NCBI GenBank assembly: GCA_965230375.1
Contig: CBDDKU010000024.1
Span: 1-64,000 of the forward strand
DNA: 64,000 bases
Direction of reading: 5' to 3'
Source of the DNA: CBDDKU01 sp965230375
GTDB taxonomy: Bacteria > Bacteroidota > Bacteroidia > Flavobacteriales_D > Cryomorphaceae
Of this stretch, positions 43,967 through 53,800 are shown piece by piece (position 1 is the first letter of the stretch; the number at the start of each line of letters is the position of its first letter). Both the position numbers and the translations under genes were made by a program. Under the pieces are notes generated by a model that did no database searches, was not told the origin of the DNA, and worked only from the letters and a program-made list of their open reading frames with translations.

Positions 43967-44328
43967 ATACGATACTAGCCATATTTCTTGGAGGAGGGCT
44001 CGGAGCCATCGCAAGATATGGTGTGGGTAGACTTTCTCTAAACTTAATTTCTTCTTCACTTCCGGTAGGAACTTTTATTGCCAACATACTTAGTTGTGTA
44101 GTGCTTGGTTTGGTTGTCTATTTCGTTGAAAAGGAGCGAATATCCGGTTTCTGGACCCCTTTTTTGATTATTGGATTCTGCGGCGGCTTTTCTACGTTTT
44201 CTACCTTCAGTTTTGAGACTATGTACTTGATTCAGCAAGGTAAATACCTCTGGGCGGGTGCGAACGTTTTTTTTAGCGTGGCCATTTGCATTATAATTCT
44301 CATCGTACTTTCTAAAAATATGTCATGA
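43963..44328 (+). CDS. fluC: fluoride ion channel FluC (CrcB)
   Basis: A 121-residue four-helix protein that exports fluoride as an antiparallel dimer. It has the GGGLGAIARYGVGRLSLN start, PVGTFIANILSCVVLGLVVY with its channel Asn and the FCGGFSTFSTFSFETMYLI break with the central sodium site. No fluoride riboswitch can be seen since the gene lies inside the hpt-adk-obg series; it overlaps both neighbours by four bases. Confidence 0.93.
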   Translation: MNTILAIFLGGGLGAIARYGVGRLSLNLISSSLPVGTFIANILSCVVLGLVVYFVEKERISGFWTPFLIIGFCGGFSTFSTFSFETMYLIQQGKYLWAGANVFFSVAICIIILIVLSKNMS

Positions 44329-45962
44329 AAAGAAGTCTTTATACCCTGGCATTTCTACTTCCTTTCTTTGCTTTCGGGCAAGAGCAAAAACCCAAACTCA
44401 TCATTGGAATCGTCGTTGACCAAATGCGCAACGATTACTTGGAGCGTTTTAGTCACCAATATTCTGAAGGTGGGTTTAAGCGAATGATGCGTGAAGGATT
44501 CTATGGTGCCAATCACCACTTCTCCTATATGCCCACGACTACGGGACCAGGGCATGCATCCATTTACACTGGTTCGACTCCTTCCGTTCATGGTATAGCA
44601 GGCAATAATTGGTATGACCCAATCCAGAAGAAGAAAATCTATTGTGCCGAAGATAGGTCTGTAAAGACGATTGGTGCAGTAAACAAAGACGGACAGATGA
44701 GCCCGCGAAATCTGCGAATGACCACAATCACGGATGAGTTAGTGCTTTCATCTAACTTTCAATCAAAAGTGATTGGGATTTCGATCAAAGATCGGGGGGC
44801 GATTTTACCCGCAGGCCATCTGGCCAAAAGTGCCTATTGGCTGTCTGATGGAAACTTTATTTCATCGTCCTATTACATGGATGAGCTCCCGGAGTGGGTG
44901 AGCGAATTTAACGGAGAAGATCGGGTTGGGAAGTGGCTTAAAGGCACCTGGAATACCTTATTGCCAATTGAAGAATACCGAGAGAGTCTAGAAGATGACA
45001 ATCCATATGAGCCTATTCTGGCCGATGAGAAAGCTCCGGTATTCCCTCGGAAACTGAAGAAACTCTCTGAAGCTAATGGTGGGCGAGACTTTATCAAGCG
45101 CACGCCGTATGGAAACTCGCTCGTACTGGAGATGGCAACGGCGGCGATTGAAGCCGAAGAGCTTGGAGCAGATTCCATAACAGATTTCTTAGCCATGAGT
45201 TTTTCAACCCCTGACTATATGGGACACGCCTATGGGCCGCGAGCTATTGAAGTTCAGGATACGTATTTGAGACTGGATCGAGAACTCGAAACATTCTTTG
45301 AAATGCTTGATGACAAAATAGGAAAAGACAACTACACCGTTTTCTTGACAGCCGATCACGGAGCAGCAGAAGTCGGAAATTTTAGCCTGGACAATAACCT
45401 TCCCGGTGGTTATGTCGATGTAGATTCCCTGAAGACTGTAATCGAGCAATTTGCAGGTCAATACGGTCTCACTCGGAAAGAGATGATCGAAGAAATAGAA
45501 GGAAATAAGCTGTATTGGTCACATGAAACCTTGGCCGAAAAGGGAATAGACCACGAAAGGCTTTCCCGCGATTTTGCCAGAATGATGACCAAACAACCGG
45601 GAATTTACTGTGCCTATCCGACTCAAAGCTTAATTTGGGGAAGTACGACTTCGTATCCAGCCACACTGGTTCAAAACGGGCTCTATCCGGATTTTGCCGG
45701 CGATGTTGTTTGGGTACTTGAAAGCGGTGTGATCGACTATGGTCCTACAGGGACGACTCACGGTTCGCCTTGGCGTTATGATTCGCACATTCCGCTACTC
45801 ATGATGGGTTGGGGAGTAAAGCCGGGTGTGGTGTATAGAGAAACGAACATCAAGGATATAGCACCGACTATTTCGATGATTTGTAATATTCCCCTGCCTA
45901 GTGGTACCACCGGAAGGCCAATCGAAGAAGCGGTAGAAAACTCTTGGAAAAAACAAGAGTAG
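44325..45962 (+). CDS. secreted alkaline phosphatase, PafA type
   Basis: A 545-residue periplasmic phosphomonoesterase. After a signal peptide (1-18) come IIGIVVDQMRNDYLERF (metal Asp32), MPTTTGPGHASIYTGS (nucleophile probably Thr73), GNNWYD and ISIKDRGAILPAGHLAKSA, with Lys155 and Arg157 spaced as in PafA of Elizabethkingia. DYMGHAYGPRA, FLTADHGAAEVG and TTHGSPWRYDSHIPLLM supply the other zinc ligands. PafA lets flavobacteria take phosphate from a wide range of monoesters without being repressed by phosphate. It is translationally coupled to fluC (ATGTCATGA). Confidence 0.9.
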   Translation: MKRSLYTLAFLLPFFAFGQEQKPKLIIGIVVDQMRNDYLERFSHQYSEGGFKRMMREGFYGANHHFSYMPTTTGPGHASIYTGSTPSVHGIAGNNWYDPIQKKKIYCAEDRSVKTIGAVNKDGQMSPRNLRMTTITDELVLSSNFQSKVIGISIKDRGAILPAGHLAKSAYWLSDGNFISSSYYMDELPEWVSEFNGEDRVGKWLKGTWNTLLPIEEYRESLEDDNPYEPILADEKAPVFPRKLKKLSEANGGRDFIKRTPYGNSLVLEMATAAIEAEELGADSITDFLAMSFSTPDYMGHAYGPRAIEVQDTYLRLDRELETFFEMLDDKIGKDNYTVFLTADHGAAEVGNFSLDNNLPGGYVDVDSLKTVIEQFAGQYGLTRKEMIEEIEGNKLYWSHETLAEKGIDHERLSRDFARMMTKQPGIYCAYPTQSLIWGSTTSYPATLVQNGLYPDFAGDVVWVLESGVIDYGPTGTTHGSPWRYDSHIPLLMMGWGVKPGVVYRETNIKDIAPTISMICNIPLPSGTTGRPIEEAVENSWKKQE

Positions 45963-46029
45963 AAGCTGATTCTGTTTCCATTCAAGCCTTTATCTTAAAC
46001 CTTCAGAATTTTTAATAGGAAAATATCAA

Positions 46030-46953
46030 ATGGATCTCCTCAAAGTCCAACGAATTACCAAAACCTACGCCAATCACACAGCCCTCAAAAGTGTGAGCCT
46101 GAGTATTCCAAAAGGTTCCATTTTTGGATTGCTCGGACCGAATGGCGCCGGTAAGACATCCCTTATTCGCATCATAAACCAGATCACCGGACCCGATAAG
46201 GGAAAGATTACCTTCAATGGAAAGGCCCTTGCCCCTGAGCATGTTGAAAAAATAGGCTATTTGCCGGAAGAACGCGGCCTATACAAGAAAATGAAAGTAG
46301 GAGAGCAGGCTCTTTATTTGGCAACTCTGAAGGGGATGTCAAAGAAAGAAGCCAAGGCTAAGCTCAAAGAGTGGTTTGATAGATTTGATATTCTTCCCTG
46401 GTGGGACAAAAAAGTGGAAGAGCTATCAAAGGGAATGGCTCAAAAGGTTCAGTTTATTACAACGGTGATGCACGAGCCTGAGTTCATCATTCTCGATGAA
46501 CCATTTAGCGGTTTCGACCCGATTAATGCTAATTTGATCAAGGAAGAAATTCTCAGACTTTCTAAAGCTGGGACCACAATTATGTTGTCGACTCACAATA
46601 TGTCTTCAGTTGAAGAGATATGTACGCACATCGCCTTGATCAATAAATCGAAAAAGGTATTAGACGGACCAGTAGATAAAATTAGAGCGGAATTTAAAGA
46701 TGGTGTCTACGAGTTGGCTTTTCAAGGCGATATGTTGTCGTTTACAAATGCCCTCTGGACAAACTTTGAATTAATCAGTAGTACCAAGAAGGACAAAGAT
46801 GTAGTAGCAAAAATCAGGCTCTTGAATGATGCTACGGTCAACGACTTGCTGAAAACGGTTCTGCCTGTTGTGGAGGTGAAATCTATCAACGAGGTGATAC
46901 CAAGCATGAATGACATTTTTATTAAAGTGGTAGAACAAAAGGCTAAGAAATGA
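46030..46953 (+). CDS. ABC exporter ATP-binding protein (NatA-like)
   Basis: A 307-residue ATPase. It has Walker A FGLLGPNGAGKTSLIRI, LPEERGLYKKMKVGEQALY, the signature ELSKGMAQKVQF, Walker B FIILDEPFSGFDP and a C-terminal extension of about 90 residues as in DUF4162-type ATPases. It overlaps the permease gene by four bases and forms one transporter with it. The substrate may be sodium, a drug or an envelope molecule. Confidence 0.9.
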   Translation: MDLLKVQRITKTYANHTALKSVSLSIPKGSIFGLLGPNGAGKTSLIRIINQITGPDKGKITFNGKALAPEHVEKIGYLPEERGLYKKMKVGEQALYLATLKGMSKKEAKAKLKEWFDRFDILPWWDKKVEELSKGMAQKVQFITTVMHEPEFIILDEPFSGFDPINANLIKEEILRLSKAGTTIMLSTHNMSSVEEICTHIALINKSKKVLDGPVDKIRAEFKDGVYELAFQGDMLSFTNALWTNFELISSTKKDKDVVAKIRLLNDATVNDLLKTVLPVVEVKSINEVIPSMNDIFIKVVEQKAKK

Positions 46954-48308
46954 ATAAGACCAAACTCATAATAGAACGCGAGTACATGAGCCGGGTGAAG
47001 AAGAAGTCCTTCATCATTATGACCCTTCTCGGACCAGTGCTCATCGCTGGGCTACTCAGTCTCGGGGTTTACCTCGGAATTAGTGACTCCACAGTTTATA
47101 ATGTTCTTGTCGTGGATGAAACACCCGCCATCTCTACGGATTCTCTGACCCAGAGATCCCAACCCTTGTTTTGGAATCGATTGAAGGAGACCTCTCAGAT
47201 GAAGTTCGATTACTCTGGTACATCGATGAGCAACGTTGAGTTTGACTCGAGCGCTTATGATTTAATGGTAGTCTTAAAAGAAGATATCATTACGCATCCA
47301 GAGGCGGAGATGGTGTTTCGCACCCTACCGAGTATGAAGGCGAGGAGTTACCTGGAAGATGAGATCGAAGAAGTAATAGAAGAAGAAAAACTCAAGCTGA
47401 ACGAAATTGACAAACACACCTATGACAGCATCAAAACACAGCTCAATTTAATTTCAGTCGATGCTGAAGATGGAACGACATCATATAAGCAGCAGCAAGC
47501 ATTTGTCGGCTTTGGATTTGCCATATTGATCTACTTCTTCATCTTTCTATACGGTGTGCAGGTCATGCGCGGAGTAATGGAGGAGAAGAGTAACCGAATC
47601 GTAGAAGTGCTCATTTCTTCGGTAAAGCCATTCCAACTCATGATGGGGAAAATCGTGGGGATTGCACTCGTTGGCCTTACGCAGTTTTTGCTTTGGGTTA
47701 TTTTGACTTCGGTCTTGTTTTCTCTTGCTTCTGGGCTCTTGGTGGGTGAGCTTGTCAACCCTGAAACAATGCAGGCTCAAGTACAAATGACAGATGAAGT
47801 CGCGACTCAGGCAGCTAATGACCCGATGACACAATCGGCGATGAATGATATCCTGGAGCTAATTTTCTACCGAATTAATTGGCCGCTGATGATTGGCTTG
47901 TTTATCTTCTACTTCTTGGGTGGATACCTGCTGTACGCATCTTTGTTTGCGGCCATCGGTGCTGCGGTAGACAATGAAACAGACACTCAGCAGTTTATGA
48001 TGCCCATCACCATACCACTGGTTTTTGGGTTCATCGTTTCAGAATTTGCACTTTCCAATCCGGAGGGTTCCGCGGTTTTCTGGTTCTCTCAAATTCCATT
48101 GACGTCTCCAATCGTAATGATGGTGCGCGTAGCAATGGGATTCAGCTCTGGAGGAGCTTGGCAACTTATATTGTCGATGTTACTCCTGATCGCGGGATTT
48201 GTAGGAGCCGTTTGGTTGGCTGCGAAAATATACCGAGTGGGAATCCTGATGTACGGAAAGAAGATTTCCTACAAAGAGCTGATGAAATGGCTTAAGTATA
48301 AGTCCTAG
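46950..48308 (+). CDS. ABC-2 type exporter permease (NatB-like)
   Basis: A 452-residue membrane protein: one N-terminal helix (about 21-43, SFIIMTLLGPVLIAGLLSLG), a ~140-residue periplasmic domain, then five or six helices with the motif EEKSNRIVEVLISSVKPFQL between the first two, typical of ABC-2/NatB permeases. It ends with a basic cytoplasmic tail. It works with the overlapping ATPase gene. Confidence 0.9.
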   Translation: MNKTKLIIEREYMSRVKKKSFIIMTLLGPVLIAGLLSLGVYLGISDSTVYNVLVVDETPAISTDSLTQRSQPLFWNRLKETSQMKFDYSGTSMSNVEFDSSAYDLMVVLKEDIITHPEAEMVFRTLPSMKARSYLEDEIEEVIEEEKLKLNEIDKHTYDSIKTQLNLISVDAEDGTTSYKQQQAFVGFGFAILIYFFIFLYGVQVMRGVMEEKSNRIVEVLISSVKPFQLMMGKIVGIALVGLTQFLLWVILTSVLFSLASGLLVGELVNPETMQAQVQMTDEVATQAANDPMTQSAMNDILELIFYRINWPLMIGLFIFYFLGGYLLYASLFAAIGAAVDNETDTQQFMMPITIPLVFGFIVSEFALSNPEGSAVFWFSQIPLTSPIVMMVRVAMGFSSGGAWQLILSMLLLIAGFVGAVWLAAKIYRVGILMYGKKISYKELMKWLKYKS

Positions 48309-48347
48309 TACATCTGCATATCGTATTTTTAAAGAAAAGTAAGTCAA

Positions 48348-49277
48348 GTGAAAGTCGGAATAATAGACTTAGGTTCGAATACATTTAACCTTCTGATAGC
48401 AGAGATAGGGTCTAAAGGAGAATACAAACAGCTCTATCGCTCTAAAGTAGGAGTGAAGCTTGGTGAGGGTAGCTTTGAGAAGAACTACATCACTGAAGCT
48501 GCCATGCAAAGAGGTATGATTGCTCTTGAAGCACAGATAGCTGCGATAAAAAACCAGTATTGCGACAGGATTCTAGCCTTTGCAACCTCGGCAATCAGAA
48601 ACGCATCAAATGGTGATCAATTCGTAAAGAGAGTGTTTGATACTTTCGGAGTTAAGATAAAAGTGATTGATGGCAATGAAGAAGCTCATATGATTTTTCA
48701 GGGAGTTCAGCTCTCCGATGCTTTGGGCCCGGAAAATGCACTGATAATGGACATTGGTGGGGGGAGTACAGAATTTATCCTAGCCAATGAAGATGAAATT
48801 ATTTGGAAACAGAGTTTTGAGCTTGGCGTTACGCGATTGAGAGAGATGTTTACCATTTCTGACCCAATAGCAGAAAAGGAGATAGAGTTAATTGAAGCGC
48901 ACTTTGATGAGCAATTGGCTGAACTCAATGAGTTGTTAGACACTGAACATGTTAAAACGCTAGTCGGCTGTTCTGGTTCGTTTGATACATTCAATGATGT
49001 ACTCAATGCCAGGAAAGGAATAGACCCTGATGAAAGCCTGTCAACAGTGGAGTTCAAGTTCGATGAGCTTGTTTTACACCTTCAAGAGCTGATTCGAAGT
49101 AGAAGAACTGAGCGATCGTCTATGGCGGGAATGCCCGATTTGCGGATCGACATGATTCCAATTGCAGCCTTACTTACCAATTATATCATTAAGCGACACG
49201 CATTTAATCACGCCAAATTGTCGAGGTATGCGCTCAAAGAAGGCGTACTTTTTGATGTCTTAAAAGGAAATATATAG
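48348..49277 (+). CDS. Ppx/GppA-family phosphatase (exopolyphosphatase-like)
   Basis: A 309-residue protein of the ASKHA fold, with GTG start. It has VGIIDLGSNTFNLLIAEI (phosphate 1), ATSAIRNASNGDQFVKRV, and IMDIGGGSTEFILANEDEII (phosphate 2). It is short, like the Bacteroidota exopolyphosphatases, and lacks the C-terminal domain of E. coli Ppx. It hydrolyses polyphosphate or pppGpp. Only three bases separate it from the sigma-54-type regulator. Confidence 0.9.
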   Translation: MKVGIIDLGSNTFNLLIAEIGSKGEYKQLYRSKVGVKLGEGSFEKNYITEAAMQRGMIALEAQIAAIKNQYCDRILAFATSAIRNASNGDQFVKRVFDTFGVKIKVIDGNEEAHMIFQGVQLSDALGPENALIMDIGGGSTEFILANEDEIIWKQSFELGVTRLREMFTISDPIAEKEIELIEAHFDEQLAELNELLDTEHVKTLVGCSGSFDTFNDVLNARKGIDPDESLSTVEFKFDELVLHLQELIRSRRTERSSMAGMPDLRIDMIPIAALLTNYIIKRHAFNHAKLSRYALKEGVLFDVLKGNI

Positions 49278-49280
49278 TCC

Positions 49281-50438
49281 ATGGCAAACATCTTAGTTAT
49301 CGATGATGAAAGAAGCATTCGAAACACCTTAAAGGAGATTTTAGAATTTGAAAAATTTTCAGTCGATTTGGCTGAAGACGGGCCATCAGGGCTTAAAATG
49401 CTGACAGAAGGGGCGTATGATGTCGTTTTGTGCGATATCAAGATGCCTAAGATGGACGGAATGGAGCTACTCGAAAAGGCCGTGGAAAAAGGTGTAACGA
49501 CTCCGATTGTTATGATCTCTGGTCATGGTAATATTGAAACAGCCGTTGAAGCTGTCAAGAAGGGAGCGTATAATTTTATTGAAAAGCCTTTAGATCTCAA
49601 CCGCACACTCACAACCTTGAAAAATGCGCTTGACAATTCAAACCTTGTGGCAGAAACAAAGACGCTCAAGAAGAAAATCAAGCAGATAAAGGGATTTGAG
49701 ATTATCGGTGAGTCAAAGGCTATCAGCGATATCAAAGAAATGATTGCTAAAGTGGGACCCAGTGATGCACGCGTATTAATTACGGGCCCGAATGGTAGTG
49801 GAAAGGAACTTGTTGCCAGACAGATTCACGAGTATAGCAATAGAGCAAAGGCGCCATTTATAGAAGTTAATTGTGCTGCAATTCCTGCCGAATTGATAGA
49901 AAGTGAGTTGTTTGGGCACGAAAAGGGCGCTTTTACTTCGGCTATTAAGCAACGTAAAGGAAAGTTTGAGCAGGCAATAGGTGGCACTCTCTTTCTCGAT
50001 GAAATAGGTGATATGAGTGCATCAGCTCAGGCGAAAGTACTCCGAGCTCTTCAAGAGAGTAAAATTACACGAGTAGGAGGCGATAAAGAGATTTCGGTTG
50101 ATGTAAGGATTCTAGCGGCTACGAATAAAGATCTTCGTTCTGAGATCGAGAGCGGTAATTTCCGTGAAGATTTGTATCACAGGCTTAGCGTGATATTAAT
50201 TGAGGTCCCGTCGTTAAATGACAGGAGAGGTGATGTTTCTATTCTCGCGAATCATTTCTTATCAATTCTCTGTGCTGATCAAGGCATTTCGGTGAAATCA
50301 TTTGATGAGGGAGCAATTGAAGCACTTACGGCATATGATTGGACGGGAAATATCCGAGAACTTCGGAATATCGTAGAGCGTCTTATCATTTTGGGTGGCG
50401 AGACCATAACCAAAAAGGATGTGGAAGACTTCACCTGA
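49281..50438 (+). CDS. sigma-54-type response regulator lacking the DNA-binding domain
   Basis: A 385-residue protein. The receiver domain (1-120) has Asp8/Asp9, phospho-acceptor Asp52 and Lys102. The AAA+ domain (about 140-370) has Walker A GPNGSGKE, GHEKGAFTSAIKQRKGKFEQ, FLDEIGDMSASAQAKVL and the sensor/arginine region FREDLYHRLSVILIEVP. The sigma-contacting GAFTGA loop reads GAFTSA (216-221). The chain ends right after the AAA+ lid (ETITKKDVEDFT), so no Fis-type helix-turn-helix is present. It should respond to a histidine kinase located elsewhere. A clear terminator follows. Confidence 0.9.
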   Translation: MANILVIDDERSIRNTLKEILEFEKFSVDLAEDGPSGLKMLTEGAYDVVLCDIKMPKMDGMELLEKAVEKGVTTPIVMISGHGNIETAVEAVKKGAYNFIEKPLDLNRTLTTLKNALDNSNLVAETKTLKKKIKQIKGFEIIGESKAISDIKEMIAKVGPSDARVLITGPNGSGKELVARQIHEYSNRAKAPFIEVNCAAIPAELIESELFGHEKGAFTSAIKQRKGKFEQAIGGTLFLDEIGDMSASAQAKVLRALQESKITRVGGDKEISVDVRILAATNKDLRSEIESGNFREDLYHRLSVILIEVPSLNDRRGDVSILANHFLSILCADQGISVKSFDEGAIEALTAYDWTGNIRELRNIVERLIILGGETITKKDVEDFT

Positions 50439-50461
50439 TTTGTTTGTTTCTATAAAAGTTT

Positions 50462-50485
50462 AAGCGCTCGAAGAGCGCTTTTTTT
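50462..50485 (+). terminator. intrinsic terminator after the sigma-54-type regulator
   Basis: AAGCGCTC (50462-50469) and GAGCGCTT (50473-50480) form an 8-bp stem with a GAA loop followed by a run of T. It ends the gene series that begins at 46030. Confidence 0.92.
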
Positions 50486-50582
50486 GTGTCCTGATATGAA
50501 GGACGCGTATTCCAATCTGCGCAGTTCGTTGTAATCTTGTTCTAACTGAACGCGCTACTCATGTTTTGCTTCCGATTATAAT

Positions 50583-50752
50583 GTCTCGTCCTTCCAGGAC
50601 TTTTTCTAACTCTGACTGGATGCTGACGGTTTCACCAAATGCTAAAGTCTTTCGCCCTTTCAAGGCTACATTTAAACTCAAGCGTAAAGATTGATAACGG
50701 GAATGGAAATTTATTCGGTTTCCCTGCTGCGCAGTAATTGTTCTGCTGCGCC
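50583..50752. repeat. three-hairpin intergenic repeat, copy 2
   Basis: It matches 16246-16407 in the same orientation: GTCC-ttcca-GGAC at 50588-50600, GGTTTCACCAAATGCTAAAG at about 50628-50647 and GCCCTTTCAAGGC at 50654-50666, the last with one mismatch in the stem. Both copies continue into a region with CTGC/GCAG palindromes. The gap 50486-50846 between the two terminators holds no gene. Confidence 0.6.
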
Positions 50753-50846
50753 CAATGACTCCGAGGCTCGGCTGTGCTCGAGTAGCTTGTTGCGGCCATC
50801 GGCTGGCTGCATTATTAAGCGATAGAAATATTCGGGATGTACAAAT

Positions 50847-50878
50847 AAAAAACCCCCAGCCGAAAGGCTGGGGGTTTG
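50847..50878 (-). terminator. intrinsic terminator of the cohesin-like/T9SS gene
   Basis: On the minus strand a CCCCCAGCC / GGCTGGGGG stem with a TTTC loop is followed by a T-run. It is very stable and lies 22 bases beyond the stop of the large protein gene. Confidence 0.92.
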
Positions 50879-50899
50879 AGAGAATTAATCTCTTAGTGA

Positions 50900-53800
50900 T
50901 TACTTAGCAATCATGAACTTATCAACGATCACTTCGTTTTCAGTTGTCATACGGTAGATGTAAACTCCGTTAGGAAGGTTATTTCCATTGAAGTCTAATC
51001 TGTACTCAACACCTGCTTCAGCCTCTTGGTTGAAGAGTGCTTCTACCATTCTACCATTCATGTCGTAAACTTCAACAAGAGTTCTTCCAGTTTCAGCAGT
51101 AACGAATACTACTTGAGAAGGACCATTTGTTGGGTTCGGGAATGATGTCAATTGGTTCTGAGAGTCTACAGAAAGTAGATCTTCAACTCCTTCACCACCG
51201 TCACCGTCTTCTTCACAGTTGTGAAGTGCAACGATACCGTCAACATCAAATCCATCAGATGAAGTAGATAGGTCGTTGTCGTTGGTTACTCTCACGTACA
51301 TAACGTACTCGTAGTCTCCAGCGTCGCTGATGTCTACAAAAGGGTCACCTTTACAAACTGTACCTGCAGTTGCCCAGTTCACACCATCCATAGATACTTC
51401 TACAGTAGCATACTCAGGGTAAGATGCACATCCAGGGTTGTTGTAAGATGTTTCAACCACTTCGATGTCATCACCTTCTCCGTTAGGAACTGATCCGTCG
51501 AAAGAAACTGTGATAGATCCACCGTAACCAAGCGTTGTAAATACAAGCGCATCGATTCCTTCTGGTGCACCAAGTGCGTTGTTAGGATCTGCACGCTCAG
51601 CCAACAATGGTGAGTTGTCTAACTGCGTTCCTTCAACGTACTCTTCAGTAGCTACAGCGTAGCACTCACCTTCTGGTACAATGATTGGCTCGTCATCACC
51701 ACATCCAGCGGCCATATCACCATTCCACAGTGTAAATGGAGATCCATCTAGCATAGCTGTGTAAGTGTTAGCTACTGAAGCATCAGCGATGTTGTACTCA
51801 ACGAATTCAGTAGTTGTTGCATTAGCACCAACAATACCAGTTGAATTGTTTGCACGTGCTGCACCGTTCACACCATCAATGATGTTTCCGATGAAGTTGT
51901 TACCACCACCAGTGATTTCGTAAAGCTCACCTGCCGTACGTACTGACAAGTAAAGTCCACCATCCTGGATAGAAAGGTCACCACCGCTTACTGGTGCATC
52001 GGCAAAGAACGTTGTTTGTCCTGTACCAAGGTCAACCGTGTAAATTGCATCTGGTCCACCTGAACCTACGTAAAGTAGTCCATCAGCAGAATTGTATACA
52101 ACTGCTACGAGTCCACTTGGAGCGTCGATCAAAGGAAGATCTCCTAGGAACATTCCAAGTGTTGGGTCGTAAGCTCTAACGAAGTTACCGTTTACGTTTA
52201 CAAGGTATACGATGTCATCTTCAGCATTGTATCCGATGTGTGCTTCGAAGTCAACGTTAGTCAAGAAGCTCAATACGGCATCATCACCGCTGTACATTAC
52301 GCTGTATAGGTCAGAACCTGATACACCGCTTTGTCCACCGTGCTGTACGTAGAATGTAGAGAATGCATCACAGTCGCCTTCGTTCTCATCAGAGAATGTG
52401 TTACAACCTGAAGCCATATCACCGTTGTTGTGATCGAATGCTTCTCCATCCAACATCAAGGCATACGTGTCACCAGGGTTCGAACCATCTGTGTTGCGAA
52501 CTTCAAGGTTAGCGTTTCCGTTGTGTGATGTAAGAAGTCTTCCATCTTGAGTCAAGGCCATACCTGTTACCAAGTTTGATAGAGATCCGATTAGGACATC
52601 ATCCCAAACTCCGTCAGGATATACTTCGTAAAGACCGTTTCCTTGACGTGTAGCCAGGTAAAGCATTCCACTGTCGTCGAACGCGATGTCACCACCGTTT
52701 ACTGGTGCGTAAGCATCGTATACAGTCACGTTATTAGTCAACACATCTACAGAGTAGATCATGTCTTGTGTAGCAGAACCGATCAATAGGGCTCCGTCAG
52801 GACTAAATACCGCTGTAGTAACAGATGGTACGTCTTCGCTCAAGTACATTACTTCACTCACTTCTACTGGAGAAACGTGTGGGTTTACTTTTACGTAAGA
52901 TGCATCAACGTTGCTTATTACATATACCATGTTGTCAGTTTCGTTGTAGGCGATGTGACCTTGGTAACCGATTGTAGTCAAGAATGTCAACTCAGCGTTT
53001 CCACCAACAAGCTCTACGCCGTAAAGGTCAGTTTCTCCACCGTCGTTGTCGTTCAAGTACATTACCCAGTCTTCACAGTCTGAAGGAACGATTGGCTCAC
53101 CAACACATTCACAGTCAGCGTTAATCATGTCGTTTCCAGTCATGTCATCACCGTCGTCACAAGGATCTCCGATGTTTGCTTCAAGCTCTGGACAGTCGTA
53201 TACTGGTCCACACTCTTCTCTTACAATCTCAATTGAATTAGAAAGTGCGAAACACCCTTCGATGTCACCAGCATTTGGCATATCAGACTCAAGTACTTCA
53301 CCAACGTTGCTGTTTTCAGCATCGTAGTCTAGCAACCAGATTAGGCAAACTCCAGGGCCTGCGTTATCAAAGTCAATTGCTTCGATGTCTTCTTGTGAAC
53401 CAACAGCAAGAATGTTAAGCTCCGTGTCAGTTACAACCCATGCAGTAGAATTTCCTTCAGAAGGAGCTTCAACTACAGCCAATTCTACGAAGCTAGGCTC
53501 CATATCGTCAGCACAGATTGTTTGAGACTCAGATCCATCTCCGTAAGAAATAACTCCTGCTTCAACACTACAATCATCTCCACAAGAAACAACCCATTCC
53601 CATCCACCTTCATAGGTAGATGAAGACTGACAACTAACGCTACCATCAGAAGTAACGACCATGTAAATTGTATTTCCTGTAGATGTTACATCAATTTCTG
53701 ATAGATCTTGAGCACCCGATCCAGTTGGGATGTCCAACGTAGAGTAAAGAACTGGGTCTTGGTCTGAAGCACCGTCGTAGATCACGATGTCATCGTATCC

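Noticed and set aside
43802..44059. Fluoride riboswitch near fluC
   Set aside because: fluC overlaps the PAP2 gene upstream and there is no untranslated space for the aptamer; no conserved GG-pseudoknot pattern is visible.
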